Shown one piece after another: positions 1-5,677 of a stretch of DNA of 6,522 nt; within the stretch, counting starts at the first letter, position 1, and every line of letters begins with the position of its first letter. The notes under the pieces are model-generated. The model worked only from the letters and a program-made list of their open reading frames with translations, searched no databases and was not told the origin of the DNA. The translations under genes and the position numbers were made by a program. This stretch comes from Burkholderiales bacterium. Lineage in GTDB: Bacteria; Pseudomonadota; Gammaproteobacteria; Burkholderiales; Burkholderiaceae_D. Location of the stretch: assembly GCA_028868455.1 (NCBI GenBank), contig JAGWUK010000176.1, positions 1 through 6,522 of the forward strand, in the 5' to 3' direction.

Positions 1-575
1 TGCAGAAGATGTTGGCCGATGAGCCAAACATGACGGATGACGATATTCTCGAACGCGTGCAGGCTGCAGCCAACGAGACCTACGATGCCAAAGTCGCCAT
101 CGTCGGCAAAGAATCGTTTGCCGGTTTTGAGCGTAGCGTCATGTTGCAAAGCATTGATTCACACTGGCGTGAACATCTGGCAGCGCTGGATCATCTGCGT
201 CAGGGTATCCATTTGCGCGGTTATGCACAAAAGAATCCTAAGCAGGAATACAAGCGTGAGGCCTTTGAATTATTCGGGCAAATGCTCGATATGATCAAAG
301 GTGAAGTGGTCCGGACCGTGGTAACGGTGCGTATTCAGTCGCGCGAAGAAATCGAGGCTGCCGAAGAGCAAATGGCGATGTCGCAAATCGAAAACGTCCA
401 TTATCAACATGCCGATTTCGATGCGAATGCGTCACCCGAAGAAATGCTGGCGCCGACTGCCGTGGCACAAAGCAGCGAGCCGCAACTCAGCTATGCTTTA
501 AAAGTGGGTCGCAATGATCCTTGCCCTTGCGGCAGCGGCAAAAAATTCAAGCAATGTCATGGCCGTCTGGCGTGA
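1..575 (+). CDS. secA: SecA preprotein translocase ATPase, C-terminal part (5' end outside window)
   Basis: SecA is the cytosolic ATPase motor that pushes unfolded preproteins through the SecYEG channel. Only about the last 190 residues lie in the window; the reading frame is open from the left edge (codons begin at base 3), so the gene starts upstream. Visible parts are the helical scaffold stretch with [20 protein letters not shown], followed by [21 protein letters not shown], which is strongly conserved in SecA, then a variable acidic linker (IEAAEEQ...ASPEEMLAP), then the extreme C-terminal zinc-binding tail [17 protein letters not shown]. In that tail three Cys and one His (CxCx8CH) hold zinc and contact SecB and phospholipid. 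The tail is complete and ends at TGA, so the 3' end of the gene is intact despite the mobile debris beyond it. The ATPase domains are not in view. Identification is very secure. Confidence 0.98.
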   Translation, partial: QKMLADEPNMTDDDILERVQAAANETYDAKVAIVGKESFAGFERSVMLQSIDSHWREHLAALDHLRQGIHLRGYAQKNPKQEYKREAFELFGQMLDMIKGEVVRTVVTVRIQSREEIEAAEEQMAMSQIENVHYQHADFDANASPEEMLAPTAVAQSSEPQLSYALKVGRNDPCPCGSGKKFKQCHGRLA

Positions 576-848
576 TCTGCTGAATTGCTAATCAATAAAA
601 AGGGGCGATGAATTCCGAGCCGTTCGCTTAACGTGTTGAAAATTCCAGCATCGGTGCCTGGCTTGTAATTTGCTCCCAGCAGCATTCGTAGGTGTTAACG
701 GGAGCATGAGGGGATAAAGCCAGAATGACACATTAGCGTTTAAGTGATTTGAAGCCGCAGTTTCAGCAATAACTCGCACCACTAACCGTGTCAAATTGCA
801 CGAAAAGTACGATTACCCCAGTCTTGCACGCCGGATGAGTGGAGGACC
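576..848. other. Intergenic stretch after secA with no convincing gene
   Basis: This stretch follows the secA stop and precedes recognisable IS66 sequence. Short open frames exist on both strands but none has a ribosome binding site plus protein-like composition. No clear hairpin-plus-T-run terminator for secA is visible. The last 60 bases contain two direct copies of TTGCACG (796-802 and 824-830) and may be the end of another element or the break point with the IS66 remnant. The frame of the transposase fragment is open back to a TAA at 783-785, but I do not recognise transposase sequence upstream of about 846. Confidence 0.5.
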
Positions 849-1253
849 TTGCGGCAAACGCTGGCGAGACCCATTCTGGACGAATTGCATTCCTGGCTAA
901 TTGCCACACGCCAAACAGTGGCCGACGGCAGCGGCACCGCCAAGGCGATGGATCATGCGATGAAACGCTGGCCAGCGCTGATGTGCTATGTCGAATCGGG
1001 CACGCTGCCGATCGATAACAACCCGGCGGAGAATGCGATACGTCCGATCTGTCTGGGCAAGAAGAACTGGTTGTTCGTAGGATCTGAGCGGGCCGGCGAG
1101 CGCGCCGCAGCTATTCAAAGCCTCTTGGCCACAGCCAAGCTCAATGGCATCGAGCCCATGCGCTGGCTGACCGAGACGCTGGAAAAACTACCGGCTTGCC
1201 TCAACAGCGAGATTGACTCGCTACTTCCCTTAGCACCATCTAACAGCAACTAA
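849..1253 (+). pseudogene. IS66-family transposase TnpC, C-terminal fragment
   Basis: IS66 TnpC is a DDE transposase, normally a little over 500 residues. Here only about 134 remain. The fragment has the conserved family block LPIDNNPAENAIRPICLGKK, whose Glu (residue 61 counted from the TTG at 849) is the expected last catalytic acid of the DDE triad, followed by NWLFVGSERAGERAAAIQSL and the C-terminal segment LLATAKLNGIEPMRWLTETL. The two catalytic Asp residues and the zinc-finger-like and helical N-terminal regions are missing. The frame has no ATG start; it is open back to about 786 and a TTG at 849 is only a nominal start. There is no good ribosome binding site. The natural stop is a TAA at 1251-1253, so the 3' end is intact while the 5' end was lost by deletion or rearrangement. 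It is almost certainly inactive. Confidence 0.88.
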
Positions 1254-1272
1254 GCGACCAAGCAATGTGGTG

Positions 1273-1287
1273 GCGCTGGATGCTTAC
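1273..1287. repeat. Probable IS66 right terminal inverted repeat
   Basis: The sequence GCGCTGGATGCTTAC lies just downstream of the transposase stop; read on the minus strand it begins GTAAGCATCC, matching the GTAAGC start usual in IS66-family ends. It marks the boundary between IS DNA and older DNA. If it is correct, the 8 bases 1288-1295 (AGTGAAAC) would be one copy of the target-site duplication, since IS66 elements usually make 8-bp duplications. The partner end is not in the window, so this rests on one end only. Confidence 0.6.
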
Positions 1288-1475
1288 AGTGAAACTGTGC
1301 CGCCGACACTCTTTAAAATTTCTCTGCGCATCAGTATAGCGCCAGACATGTCTATAACAGAAATTTCAACAACTCCATGTCCAATATCGTGATCTGGCAA
1401 ACTGGTAACTGCACCAACGGAAAATGTGGAGCTGACAGAATATCCTCCGCTATCTTTCCACTCGAATCCCAAATA
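1284..1475 (-). pseudogene. Unrecognised protein remnant cut by the IS66 end
   Basis: A minus-strand frame of about 63 codons is open between a TAG at 1476-1478 and a TAA at 1284-1286. Its composition is protein-like (TFSVGAVTSLPDHDIGHGVV, then VEISVIDMSGAILMRREIL) but I do not recognise a family. The stop codon lies inside the IS66 terminal repeat (GTAAGC), so the frame probably continued before the insertion and is now truncated. There is no ATG start or ribosome binding site; the first plausible start is a TTG at 1472. A second minus frame, open from 1498 to 1355, also reads like protein (IEASIWDSSGKIAEDILSA), so the ancestral gene may have suffered a frameshift between the two. A chance open frame cannot be excluded. 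Confidence 0.35.
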
Positions 1476-1553
1476 CTAGCCTCAATGACGATACGCGTTC
1501 ACTTAACATGTACTGCTTTCATATGGCAACAGACGTCAGATAGCTATGCTCGC

Positions 1554-1976
1554 CTAAAGATCGCGCACGATTACGCCCCAATTTTCCAGATATACTTTAC
1601 TCCGCGACTGGTCGGGCGGTGAGAGCTGCCGGAGTAAATAGTTATTGGCGTGCGACCACAGTGCGAAGGAAGGCATTGACTTCTCAATATCGGAGCCAGG
1701 CTCCGCATTTCGATTGACTAGCCAAAGCTCATCTAGCACCGCGTAACCGGCCCAGAAATCAACGAGAAGTTTGGGCTTGGCGTCCGGCACCACCATCGGC
1801 CGTTCACAGTACGACAGAACCAGGGGGGCTGATTCGAGCATAAGCCATGTGTCAATCTGTGTCCTGCCGAAAAGCGTCAACATTCGCTGGATCTTGGGAC
1901 CGAAGACGTCGTACCGATGGCCCTTGTATGGCCTGGTATTATCTGCCGCCTTAACAAACCGTGCTGTCGTCGCCAT
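1554..1976 (-). pseudogene. TnsA-like transposition endonuclease, probable truncated remnant
   Basis: This is a minus-strand frame of 140 residues from an ATG at 1976, preceded at 5 bases by GGAG (1985-1982), a good ribosome binding site. The frame is open further back to 2099, and a TTG at 2075 is a possible but weaker start. The middle part, FGRTQIDTWLMLESAPLVLS followed by YCERPMVV and KPKLLVDFWA, resembles the N-terminal fold of TnsA-like endonucleases of Tn7-like elements (PD-(D/E)XK type), where an acidic residue precedes a segment on position and colour of the target, then 'QP' and 'PDF'. In this copy the expected Glu is Asp (QIDTW), the PDF motif reads VDF, and the catalytic Lys is not obvious (LWLVNRN). 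The protein stops after LENWGVIVRDL, short of the winged-helix C-terminal domain of full TnsA, and no tnsB or tnsC follows. It is probably a decayed copy; the family assignment is an inference from pattern only. Confidence 0.45.
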
Positions 1977-2230
1977 CGCCACTCCACGCTGCCGATTGAA
2001 GATGGACTGAACTACGACACGACTTTCGGGGATTGTCAAACTCTCTTCAATTTTATTTGAAACGAATCTGCCCAACTCAGGCAGACTTGTTCTAACGAAT
2101 CAATGAGTTACATGGATCTGTAGTGGGTAGTTTTGCTTCCTTGAACGACCCCCACTTGGTCAATACTGGTTGCGCGTCAACACACTTAATTGCTGTATTT
2201 ATTTTGTAGGTTTTTTTAAAAAACGTGATT
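1977..2230. other. Non-coding spacer between the mobile remnants and the iron operon
   Basis: No gene with a start signal is visible here. The left part continues as an open minus-strand frame upstream of the TnsA-like start (to 2099). AGTGGG at 2122-2127 and CCCACT at 2151-2156 could form a weak hairpin with a long loop. From about 2160 the base composition turns AT-rich, with a run of seven T then six A at 2211-2223 that could be a bent or UP-like element ahead of the operon promoter. Confidence 0.4.
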
Positions 2231-2257
2231 AAAGTCAAAGAAATGTTGAATGATAAT
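2229..2257 (+). promoter_or_regulatory. Candidate sigma-70 promoter of the ftr operon
   Basis: A possible -10 box GATAAT (2252-2257, five of six matches to TATAAT) lies 17 bases after a weak -35 TTAAAG (2229-2234, three of six). The -10 falls inside the Fur-like operator, which would let bound Fur block RNA polymerase. An A/T tract (2211-2223) lies just upstream. The weak -35 makes this tentative; TATTAT at 2264-2269 is an alternative -10 without a good -35. Confidence 0.4.
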
Positions 2258-2270
2258 GATTACTATTATG
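2251..2270. promoter_or_regulatory. Fur box (iron-dependent repressor operator)
   Basis: Bases 2252-2270 read GATAATGATTACTATTATG, matching 15 of 19 positions of the classical Fur consensus GATAATGATAATCATTATC. In the 7-1-7 form starting at 2251 the match is 13 of 15. The site is about 46-65 bases upstream of the ftrA start and overlaps the candidate -10. This fits repression by Fe-Fur when iron is plentiful and expression in iron starvation, as expected for an iron uptake operon. Confidence 0.75.
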
Positions 2271-2281
2271 ATTCAAATCAT
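2268..2281. repeat. Perfect inverted repeat next to the Fur box
   Basis: ATGATT CA AATCAT is a 6-2-6 perfect palindrome that shares its first three bases with the end of the Fur box. It may extend the operator so that a second Fur dimer binds, or be a site for another regulator. It lies in what would be the 5' leader of the operon mRNA or near the transcription start. Confidence 0.5.
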
Positions 2282-2315
2282 CTTATTTATTATTTCATTG
2301 TCTAAGGTTTACATT

Positions 2316-2867
2316 ATGTCTGTTATTGCTTTCCGCTTGAAAGCGGCTGCAGCCGCCTTAGCACTCGGTGCTAGTTTGACTGTGCATGCGATCGAGTATC
2401 CGATCGGCACACCGCAACAGCGCGTCGGTCTGGAGTTGTCTGCGGTTTATCTGCAACCGATCACAATGGAACCGGAAGGTATGATGCGCAAGGTCGAGGA
2501 ATCCGACGTGCATCTGGAACTTGATATCAAGGCGCTGGCGAATAATCCGAACGGTTTTCCCGAGGGCTCGTGGGTTCCGTATCTGCTCGTTAAATACGAG
2601 TTGACCAAGGTCGGCAGCAACCAGAAAATCGCCGGCGATTTCATGCCTATGGTGGCCAACGACGGTCCACATTATGGTGATAACGTCAAATTGATGGGGC
2701 CGGGCAAGTATCAGGTTAAATTTCAGGTCTTGCCGCCTTCGGCCAATATGCACGGCCATTTTGGCCGCCATACCGACCGTCAGACCGGTGTCCGCCCTTG
2801 GTTCAAGCCCGTCGATCTGGAATTTGAATTCACCTTTGTCGGCGTCGGCAAGAAAGGAGGTTATTGA
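2316..2867 (+). CDS. ftrA: FtrA/P19-type periplasmic ferrous iron-binding protein (Tpd family)
   Basis: P19/Tpd/FtrA proteins are periplasmic dimers that bind copper and iron and serve an adjacent FTR1-type permease under iron limitation. The ATG at 2316 gives 183 residues, close to the usual size, with AAGG at 2304-2307 eight bases upstream. An ATG-like start at 2250 is open too but lies in the Fur box. Residues 1-25 form a signal peptide (hydrophobic AAAAALALGASLTV, cleavage after VHA). The mature protein starts IEYPIG, as typical for the family. Likely metal ligands are His65 and Glu67 (DVHLEL), Met112 and His119 (FMPMVANDGPHYG; same Met-to-His spacing of 7 as in Campylobacter P19) and a His-rich segment at 146-152 (MHGHFGRH). 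The C-terminal codons for KKGGY contain the ribosome binding site of the next gene. First gene of the operon, directly behind the Fur box. The symbol follows the Bordetella/Brucella FtrABCD naming. Confidence 0.93.
   Translation: MSVIAFRLKAAAAALALGASLTVHAIEYPIGTPQQRVGLELSAVYLQPITMEPEGMMRKVEESDVHLELDIKALANNPNGFPEGSWVPYLLVKYELTKVGSNQKIAGDFMPMVANDGPHYGDNVKLMGPGKYQVKFQVLPPSANMHGHFGRHTDRQTGVRPWFKPVDLEFEFTFVGVGKKGGY
2854..2860 (+). promoter_or_regulatory. Strong ribosome binding site for the porin gene inside ftrA
   Basis: AAGGAGG lies 8 bases before the ATG at 2869 and is within the last codons of ftrA. It is the strongest Shine-Dalgarno in the operon and decides the porin start against upstream in-frame ATGs such as 2761. 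With only one base between the ftrA stop and the porin start, the two genes are probably translationally coupled. Confidence 0.85.
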
Positions 2868-2868
2868 G

Positions 2869-4362
2869 ATGGCCTCCTTGTCCAAGCGTACGGTGGCTTT
2901 GTTGTCAGCCGTCATGCTGGCTGTGCCGGTGCAGGCAGCACCGGTCAAGACTGAGTTGAATACGCTGCTAAAGAAATTCAGTGAGCGTTTGGAGCAGCTG
3001 GAAAAACGCAATGCCGAACTTGAGCAGCAAGTGACACAGTTACGCGCCGAAAACAGCGTCAAACTGGAGTCGCGCGTCGAGGCAATCGAAGAACAAAATG
3101 CCAAGATTGAAAAGGGATTGGAGAACGACGGCGTCAGTCAGTACGAACCAGAGCTTACGGCGCGTCTGAAAGCGGTCGAATACCAGTCGCTGAATATGCA
3201 AAAATCGGCCAGAACCGTCAGTGCTCTGGACGGTGTGACCGCTGGCGTCAGCCTGACAACGGTCGCACAACATCCGGGTGAAATGCCTGCCGGTTCGTCG
3301 ATCCACAACAGTCAGCTCAATTATCGCGGCGATGTGACGGTCTCGTTACCTTTATCTAATAGCGGCGACATTGAAAACAAGATGGTAGCCGCGTTCCGGC
3401 TTGGGCAGGGCATTGGTCTGAACGGCGTGCGTTCGTTCGCCAAGCCGAACGCCAGCGCCTTCCGCGTCACCAGCACCAGTCCCGACGACAGCGTGGCCGT
3501 GCTCGGGCAGGCCTGGTATCAGGCCACCATTCCGCTACCGTTTGGCGGTTTCAAGCCACGTTCGCGCGAAAAACTGGAAATCAATTTCGGCAAGATGGAT
3601 CCCTTCGCTTTCTTCGATCAGAATGCGGTCGCCAACGACGAGACGCGCCAGTTTCTCAACACTGTGTTCGTGCATAACCCCTTGCTGGATGCCGGTGGCG
3701 ATATCGGCGTCGATGCCAACGGTTTTACTCCGGGCTTTCGCGTTTCTTATTTGAACGAAGTCAATAAGGCTGAACCGTGGCGCCTGTCTTTCGGCGTATT
3801 CGGCGCGGGCCCGGGGGCGAATTACACGCGTTTCTTCAGTTCGCCACTGGTGATTGCGCAGGCTGAGAAACAGTTCAAATCGTTTGGTGGTCTGAATGGC
3901 AATGTGCGTGCCTATTACTGGCGTAACGGCCAGGCGGCACAGTATTCGGGCGATGTCGCCGCGCATTCGGGCTGGGGGATTTCGGCAGATCAGCGCATCA
4001 GCGATGATGTGTCGCTGTTCGGTCGTTACGGCCATCAGTTGACCGGACGCGTCAGTTTCGACCGTGCTATCACCGTCGGTGCAGAATTCGGCAGCGGCCT
4101 GTGGCAGCGTGGTGCCGACGCGCTTGGCGTTTCGCTGGGATGGTTGCATACCAGCAGCCAGTTCCGCAATGATGCTCCGATCCTGGCTGATTTCGGTTTC
4201 GCCGCCAGCAATGCCGAACGCGTCGCTGAAATTTATTACCGATATCGCGTCAACAAGCAGTTCGAACTATCGCCCGATTTGCAGTTGATTTCCCGTCCGG
4301 CGGGTAATTCTGAAGCATCACTGGTCAAATTGTTCGGTGTGCGCGCCCAGATCGTTTATTGA
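2869..4362 (+). CDS. OprB-like outer-membrane porin with N-terminal coiled coil, in the iron operon
   Basis: The start at 2869 gives 497 residues. Residues 1-23 are a signal peptide (VALLSAVMLAVPVQA, cleavage before APVK). Residues about 27-86, possibly to 116, form a heptad-type coiled coil (LLKKFSERLEQLEKRNAELE), which in such porins probably reaches into the periplasm and may trimerise or contact peptidoglycan. From about 150 to the end the sequence is an alternating amphipathic beta barrel. The C-terminal part (YYRYRVNKQFELSPDLQLIS, then LFGVRAQIVY) follows the OprB/carbohydrate-selective porin pattern, including a last aromatic residue typical of proteins handed to the BAM machinery. OprB relatives are known as sugar channels, but sitting between ftrA and ftrB, and one base from each, suggests a role in iron entry or in anchoring the system. 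The substrate is not shown by the sequence. Alternative: a general porin picked up by the operon. Confidence 0.85.
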   Translation: MASLSKRTVALLSAVMLAVPVQAAPVKTELNTLLKKFSERLEQLEKRNAELEQQVTQLRAENSVKLESRVEAIEEQNAKIEKGLENDGVSQYEPELTARLKAVEYQSLNMQKSARTVSALDGVTAGVSLTTVAQHPGEMPAGSSIHNSQLNYRGDVTVSLPLSNSGDIENKMVAAFRLGQGIGLNGVRSFAKPNASAFRVTSTSPDDSVAVLGQAWYQATIPLPFGGFKPRSREKLEINFGKMDPFAFFDQNAVANDETRQFLNTVFVHNPLLDAGGDIGVDANGFTPGFRVSYLNEVNKAEPWRLSFGVFGAGPGANYTRFFSSPLVIAQAEKQFKSFGGLNGNVRAYYWRNGQAAQYSGDVAAHSGWGISADQRISDDVSLFGRYGHQLTGRVSFDRAITVGAEFGSGLWQRGADALGVSLGWLHTSSQFRNDAPILADFGFAASNAERVAEIYYRYRVNKQFELSPDLQLISRPAGNSEASLVKLFGVRAQIVY

Positions 4363-4363
4363 G

Positions 4364-4705
4364 ATGTGTATGTCACTTAAAAAATTTATTCTCGGTGCTG
4401 CGCTGACACTTTCTTGCCTGGTGCCAGCGTTGGCCGAGGAACTGTTGACTTTTCAGATTACCGCAAAAAATGGCAAGTTGATTCCTGAGCGGATTGAGGT
4501 GCCGGCCGGGCGCAAGATCAAGCTGGTGCTGAAGAACGAAGGACTGGGGCCGGAAGAGTTTGAAAATCTCGAGATGCGGGTCGAAAAAGTGCTGGGGCCG
4601 GGAGCGACCTCGTTCGTCGTTTTGCATAACCTCAAGCCCGGCACCTATCGTTTCGTCGATGAATTTCATCCTGAGACGGCGCAATGCCTGATTGTTGCAA
4701 AGTAG
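4364..4705 (+). CDS. ftrB: FtrB-like periplasmic cupredoxin
   Basis: This is a small secreted cupredoxin-fold protein like the N-terminal domain of EfeO. In FtrABCD systems FtrB is proposed to oxidise Fe(II) delivered by FtrA so that the permease takes up Fe(III). 113 residues from the ATG at 4364; an ATG at 4370 (111 residues) is equally possible and has a weak GAG six bases ahead. A signal peptide covers about residues 1-24 (FILGAALTLSCLVPALA). The fold is marked by TFQITAKNGKLIPERIEVPAG, LVLKNEGLGPEEFENLEM and NLKPGTYRFVDEFHPETAQ. Canonical blue-copper ligands (His, Cys, His, Met in the usual spacing) are not all present. Candidate ligands are Glu64/65/67, Met71, His88, His102 and Cys108; Cys108 is in the final strand. 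The gene begins one base after the porin stop and has no strong ribosome binding site, suggesting coupling to porin translation. Confidence 0.85.
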   Translation: MCMSLKKFILGAALTLSCLVPALAEELLTFQITAKNGKLIPERIEVPAGRKIKLVLKNEGLGPEEFENLEMRVEKVLGPGATSFVVLHNLKPGTYRFVDEFHPETAQCLIVAK

Positions 4706-4855
4706 TGGGGACGGGTTTCGATAAACTGGGCGGCGTCGTAATGGCGCAGAAATGCATGCCGTCGCGGATTTAGCTGTCGAAAACGTCTCTACATTTTTGC
4801 GTTTGTATTCCTTTGTATTCGTTTGTAGGCGTTTTGAGCAAGAGAGAGTTTTGAA
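4706..4855. other. 150-base gap between ftrB and ftrC
   Basis: This is the only sizeable gap inside an otherwise tightly packed operon. It contains a GC-rich segment (4720-4770, with ATGCAT at 4752-4757 region), then AT-richer sequence with three 10-bp tandem repeats and the ribosome binding site for ftrC (AGAGAG at 4841-4848). I see no clear terminator and no convincing internal promoter or Fur box. It may be an mRNA processing or stability region. Confidence 0.45.
4801..4830 (+). repeat. Three tandem 10-bp repeats ahead of ftrC
   Basis: GTTTGTATTC, CTTTGTATTC and GTTTGTAGGC follow each other without spacing, with core TTTGTA in every copy. The period is close to one DNA helical turn, so a protein could bind the same face three times, or the array may simply arise by replication slippage. 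The array ends 25 bases before the ftrC start. Confidence 0.7.
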
Positions 4856-5677
4856 ATGATCAATGCAATTTTTATCGTCTGGCGCGAAAGCCTGGAAGCG
4901 ATGCTGGTAATCGGCGTGTTGTCGGCCTGGATCGCGCGCCAGAGCGACCGGAGCGGCTTGCAACGCACACTGTGGCTGGGTGTTGTTGGTGGCGTGTTGC
5001 TGGCGGGTACGATGGCTATGCTGACTTTTAGCGCGCAAAACCTGCTTGAAGGGAATGCGCTGGAAATTTTTCAATTGTGTATGGTATTGATTGCCGCCGT
5101 GCTGATTCTCGAAATGCTGGTGTGGATGCGCAAGCACGGTCGCCACATGAAACAGAACCTGGAAGCCGGCGCAGCGCGTGCGGCTGAAGGCAGCGGTCAA
5201 TACGGCTTGGCGCTGATCGCCGCGCTGGCGGTCGGGCGCGAAGGTGCGGAAACTGTGGTGTTCTTATACGGCATGGGTATGGAGCGGCAGGGCGGGGCAC
5301 TGCTCGAACTGACCTGGTCGGCTTTAACAGGCATCGGCGCTGCAGCGCTGACCGCCTGGTTGGTGGCGCGCGGCGCGCGTTATCTGAATTACCGTACCTT
5401 GTTCCGCTGCAGTGAAGTGGCGTTGCTGTTGATCGCTTGTTCGCTGATCGGTAATGGCGTCGATCGTATCCTCGGGCTCGATTGGTTGCCGATGTTGAGT
5501 AACAGCATCTGGGATAGCTCGGCCTTGCTTGATGATAGCAGCCGATTCGGCAAGGTGCTGGCTGATTTCGTTGGCTATCGCGCGCAACCGAGCGTGTTGC
5601 TACTGATGGTCTACCTGGCGTTCTGGAGCGCGTCCTGGTGGCGTTTGCGCGATCACTCTAATGGGAGTGGTCGATGA
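4856..5677 (+). CDS. ftrC: FTR1-family high-affinity iron permease (FtrC)
   Basis: This is an inner-membrane iron transporter of the FTR1/EfeU family. It has 273 residues, normal for bacterial members. Both signature REXXE iron-binding motifs are present and intact: REsLE at residues 10-14 in the first membrane segment and REGAE at 128-132 in the fourth. Seven hydrophobic segments are visible, at about 3-25, 38-60, 70-92, 115-140, 150-172, 183-200 and 247-262, as in the family. The C-terminal stretch with WDSSALLDDSS, a GY pair and PSVLLL is also typical. The ATG at 4856 is preceded by AGAGAG at about 8 bases, and the protein must start here because the first REXXE is only 9 residues in. Its last codons overlap the ftrD start (ATGA). 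In the proposed FtrABCD scheme it carries iron delivered by FtrA and FtrB. Confidence 0.95.
   Translation: MINAIFIVWRESLEAMLVIGVLSAWIARQSDRSGLQRTLWLGVVGGVLLAGTMAMLTFSAQNLLEGNALEIFQLCMVLIAAVLILEMLVWMRKHGRHMKQNLEAGAARAAEGSGQYGLALIAALAVGREGAETVVFLYGMGMERQGGALLELTWSALTGIGAAALTAWLVARGARYLNYRTLFRCSEVALLLIACSLIGNGVDRILGLDWLPMLSNSIWDSSALLDDSSRFGKVLADFVGYRAQPSVLLLMVYLAFWSASWWRLRDHSNGSGR

Larger units (their letters stand above)
846..1287 (+). mobile_element. IS66-family insertion sequence remnant (right end only)
   Basis: This is the 3' part of an IS66-type element: the end of the tnpC transposase frame, about 34 non-coding bases, and a terminus that reads GCGCTGGATGCTTAC up to 1287. Its reverse complement starts GTAAGC, the typical start of IS66-family terminal inverted repeats. 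The left end, tnpA, tnpB and about three quarters of tnpC are absent from the window, so the element cannot move by itself. No matching left inverted repeat or target duplication can be found because the left side is missing. The left boundary is approximate, set where recognisable transposase sequence begins. Confidence 0.75.

Noticed and set aside
588..794. Minus-strand 68-codon open frame after secA
   Set aside because: No ribosome binding site, no recognisable motif, and composition unlike a protein; probably chance.
1286..1298. ACAGT GAA ACTGT short hairpin at the IS66 end
   Set aside because: Only five-base arms and no T-run; too weak to call a terminator or attachment site.
2250..2315. 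Upstream in-frame ATGs that would lengthen FtrA by 22 residues
   Set aside because: The extra residues are encoded by the Fur box and leader, and the ATG at 2316 gives a normal signal peptide and ribosome binding site.
2358..3104. Long minus-strand open frame opposite ftrA and the porin
   Set aside because: It is antisense to two well-supported genes, rich in Arg/Ser/Cys, and has no family pattern.
4364..4435. Possible lipobox (TLSC) in the FtrB signal sequence
   Set aside because: Positions -3 and -2 do not fit a lipobox, and a normal signal peptidase site ALA follows; more likely a soluble periplasmic protein.
4373..5200. 275-codon minus-strand open frame opposite ftrB and ftrC
   Set aside because: It runs across two clear + strand genes and has His/Gln/Arg-rich shadow composition.
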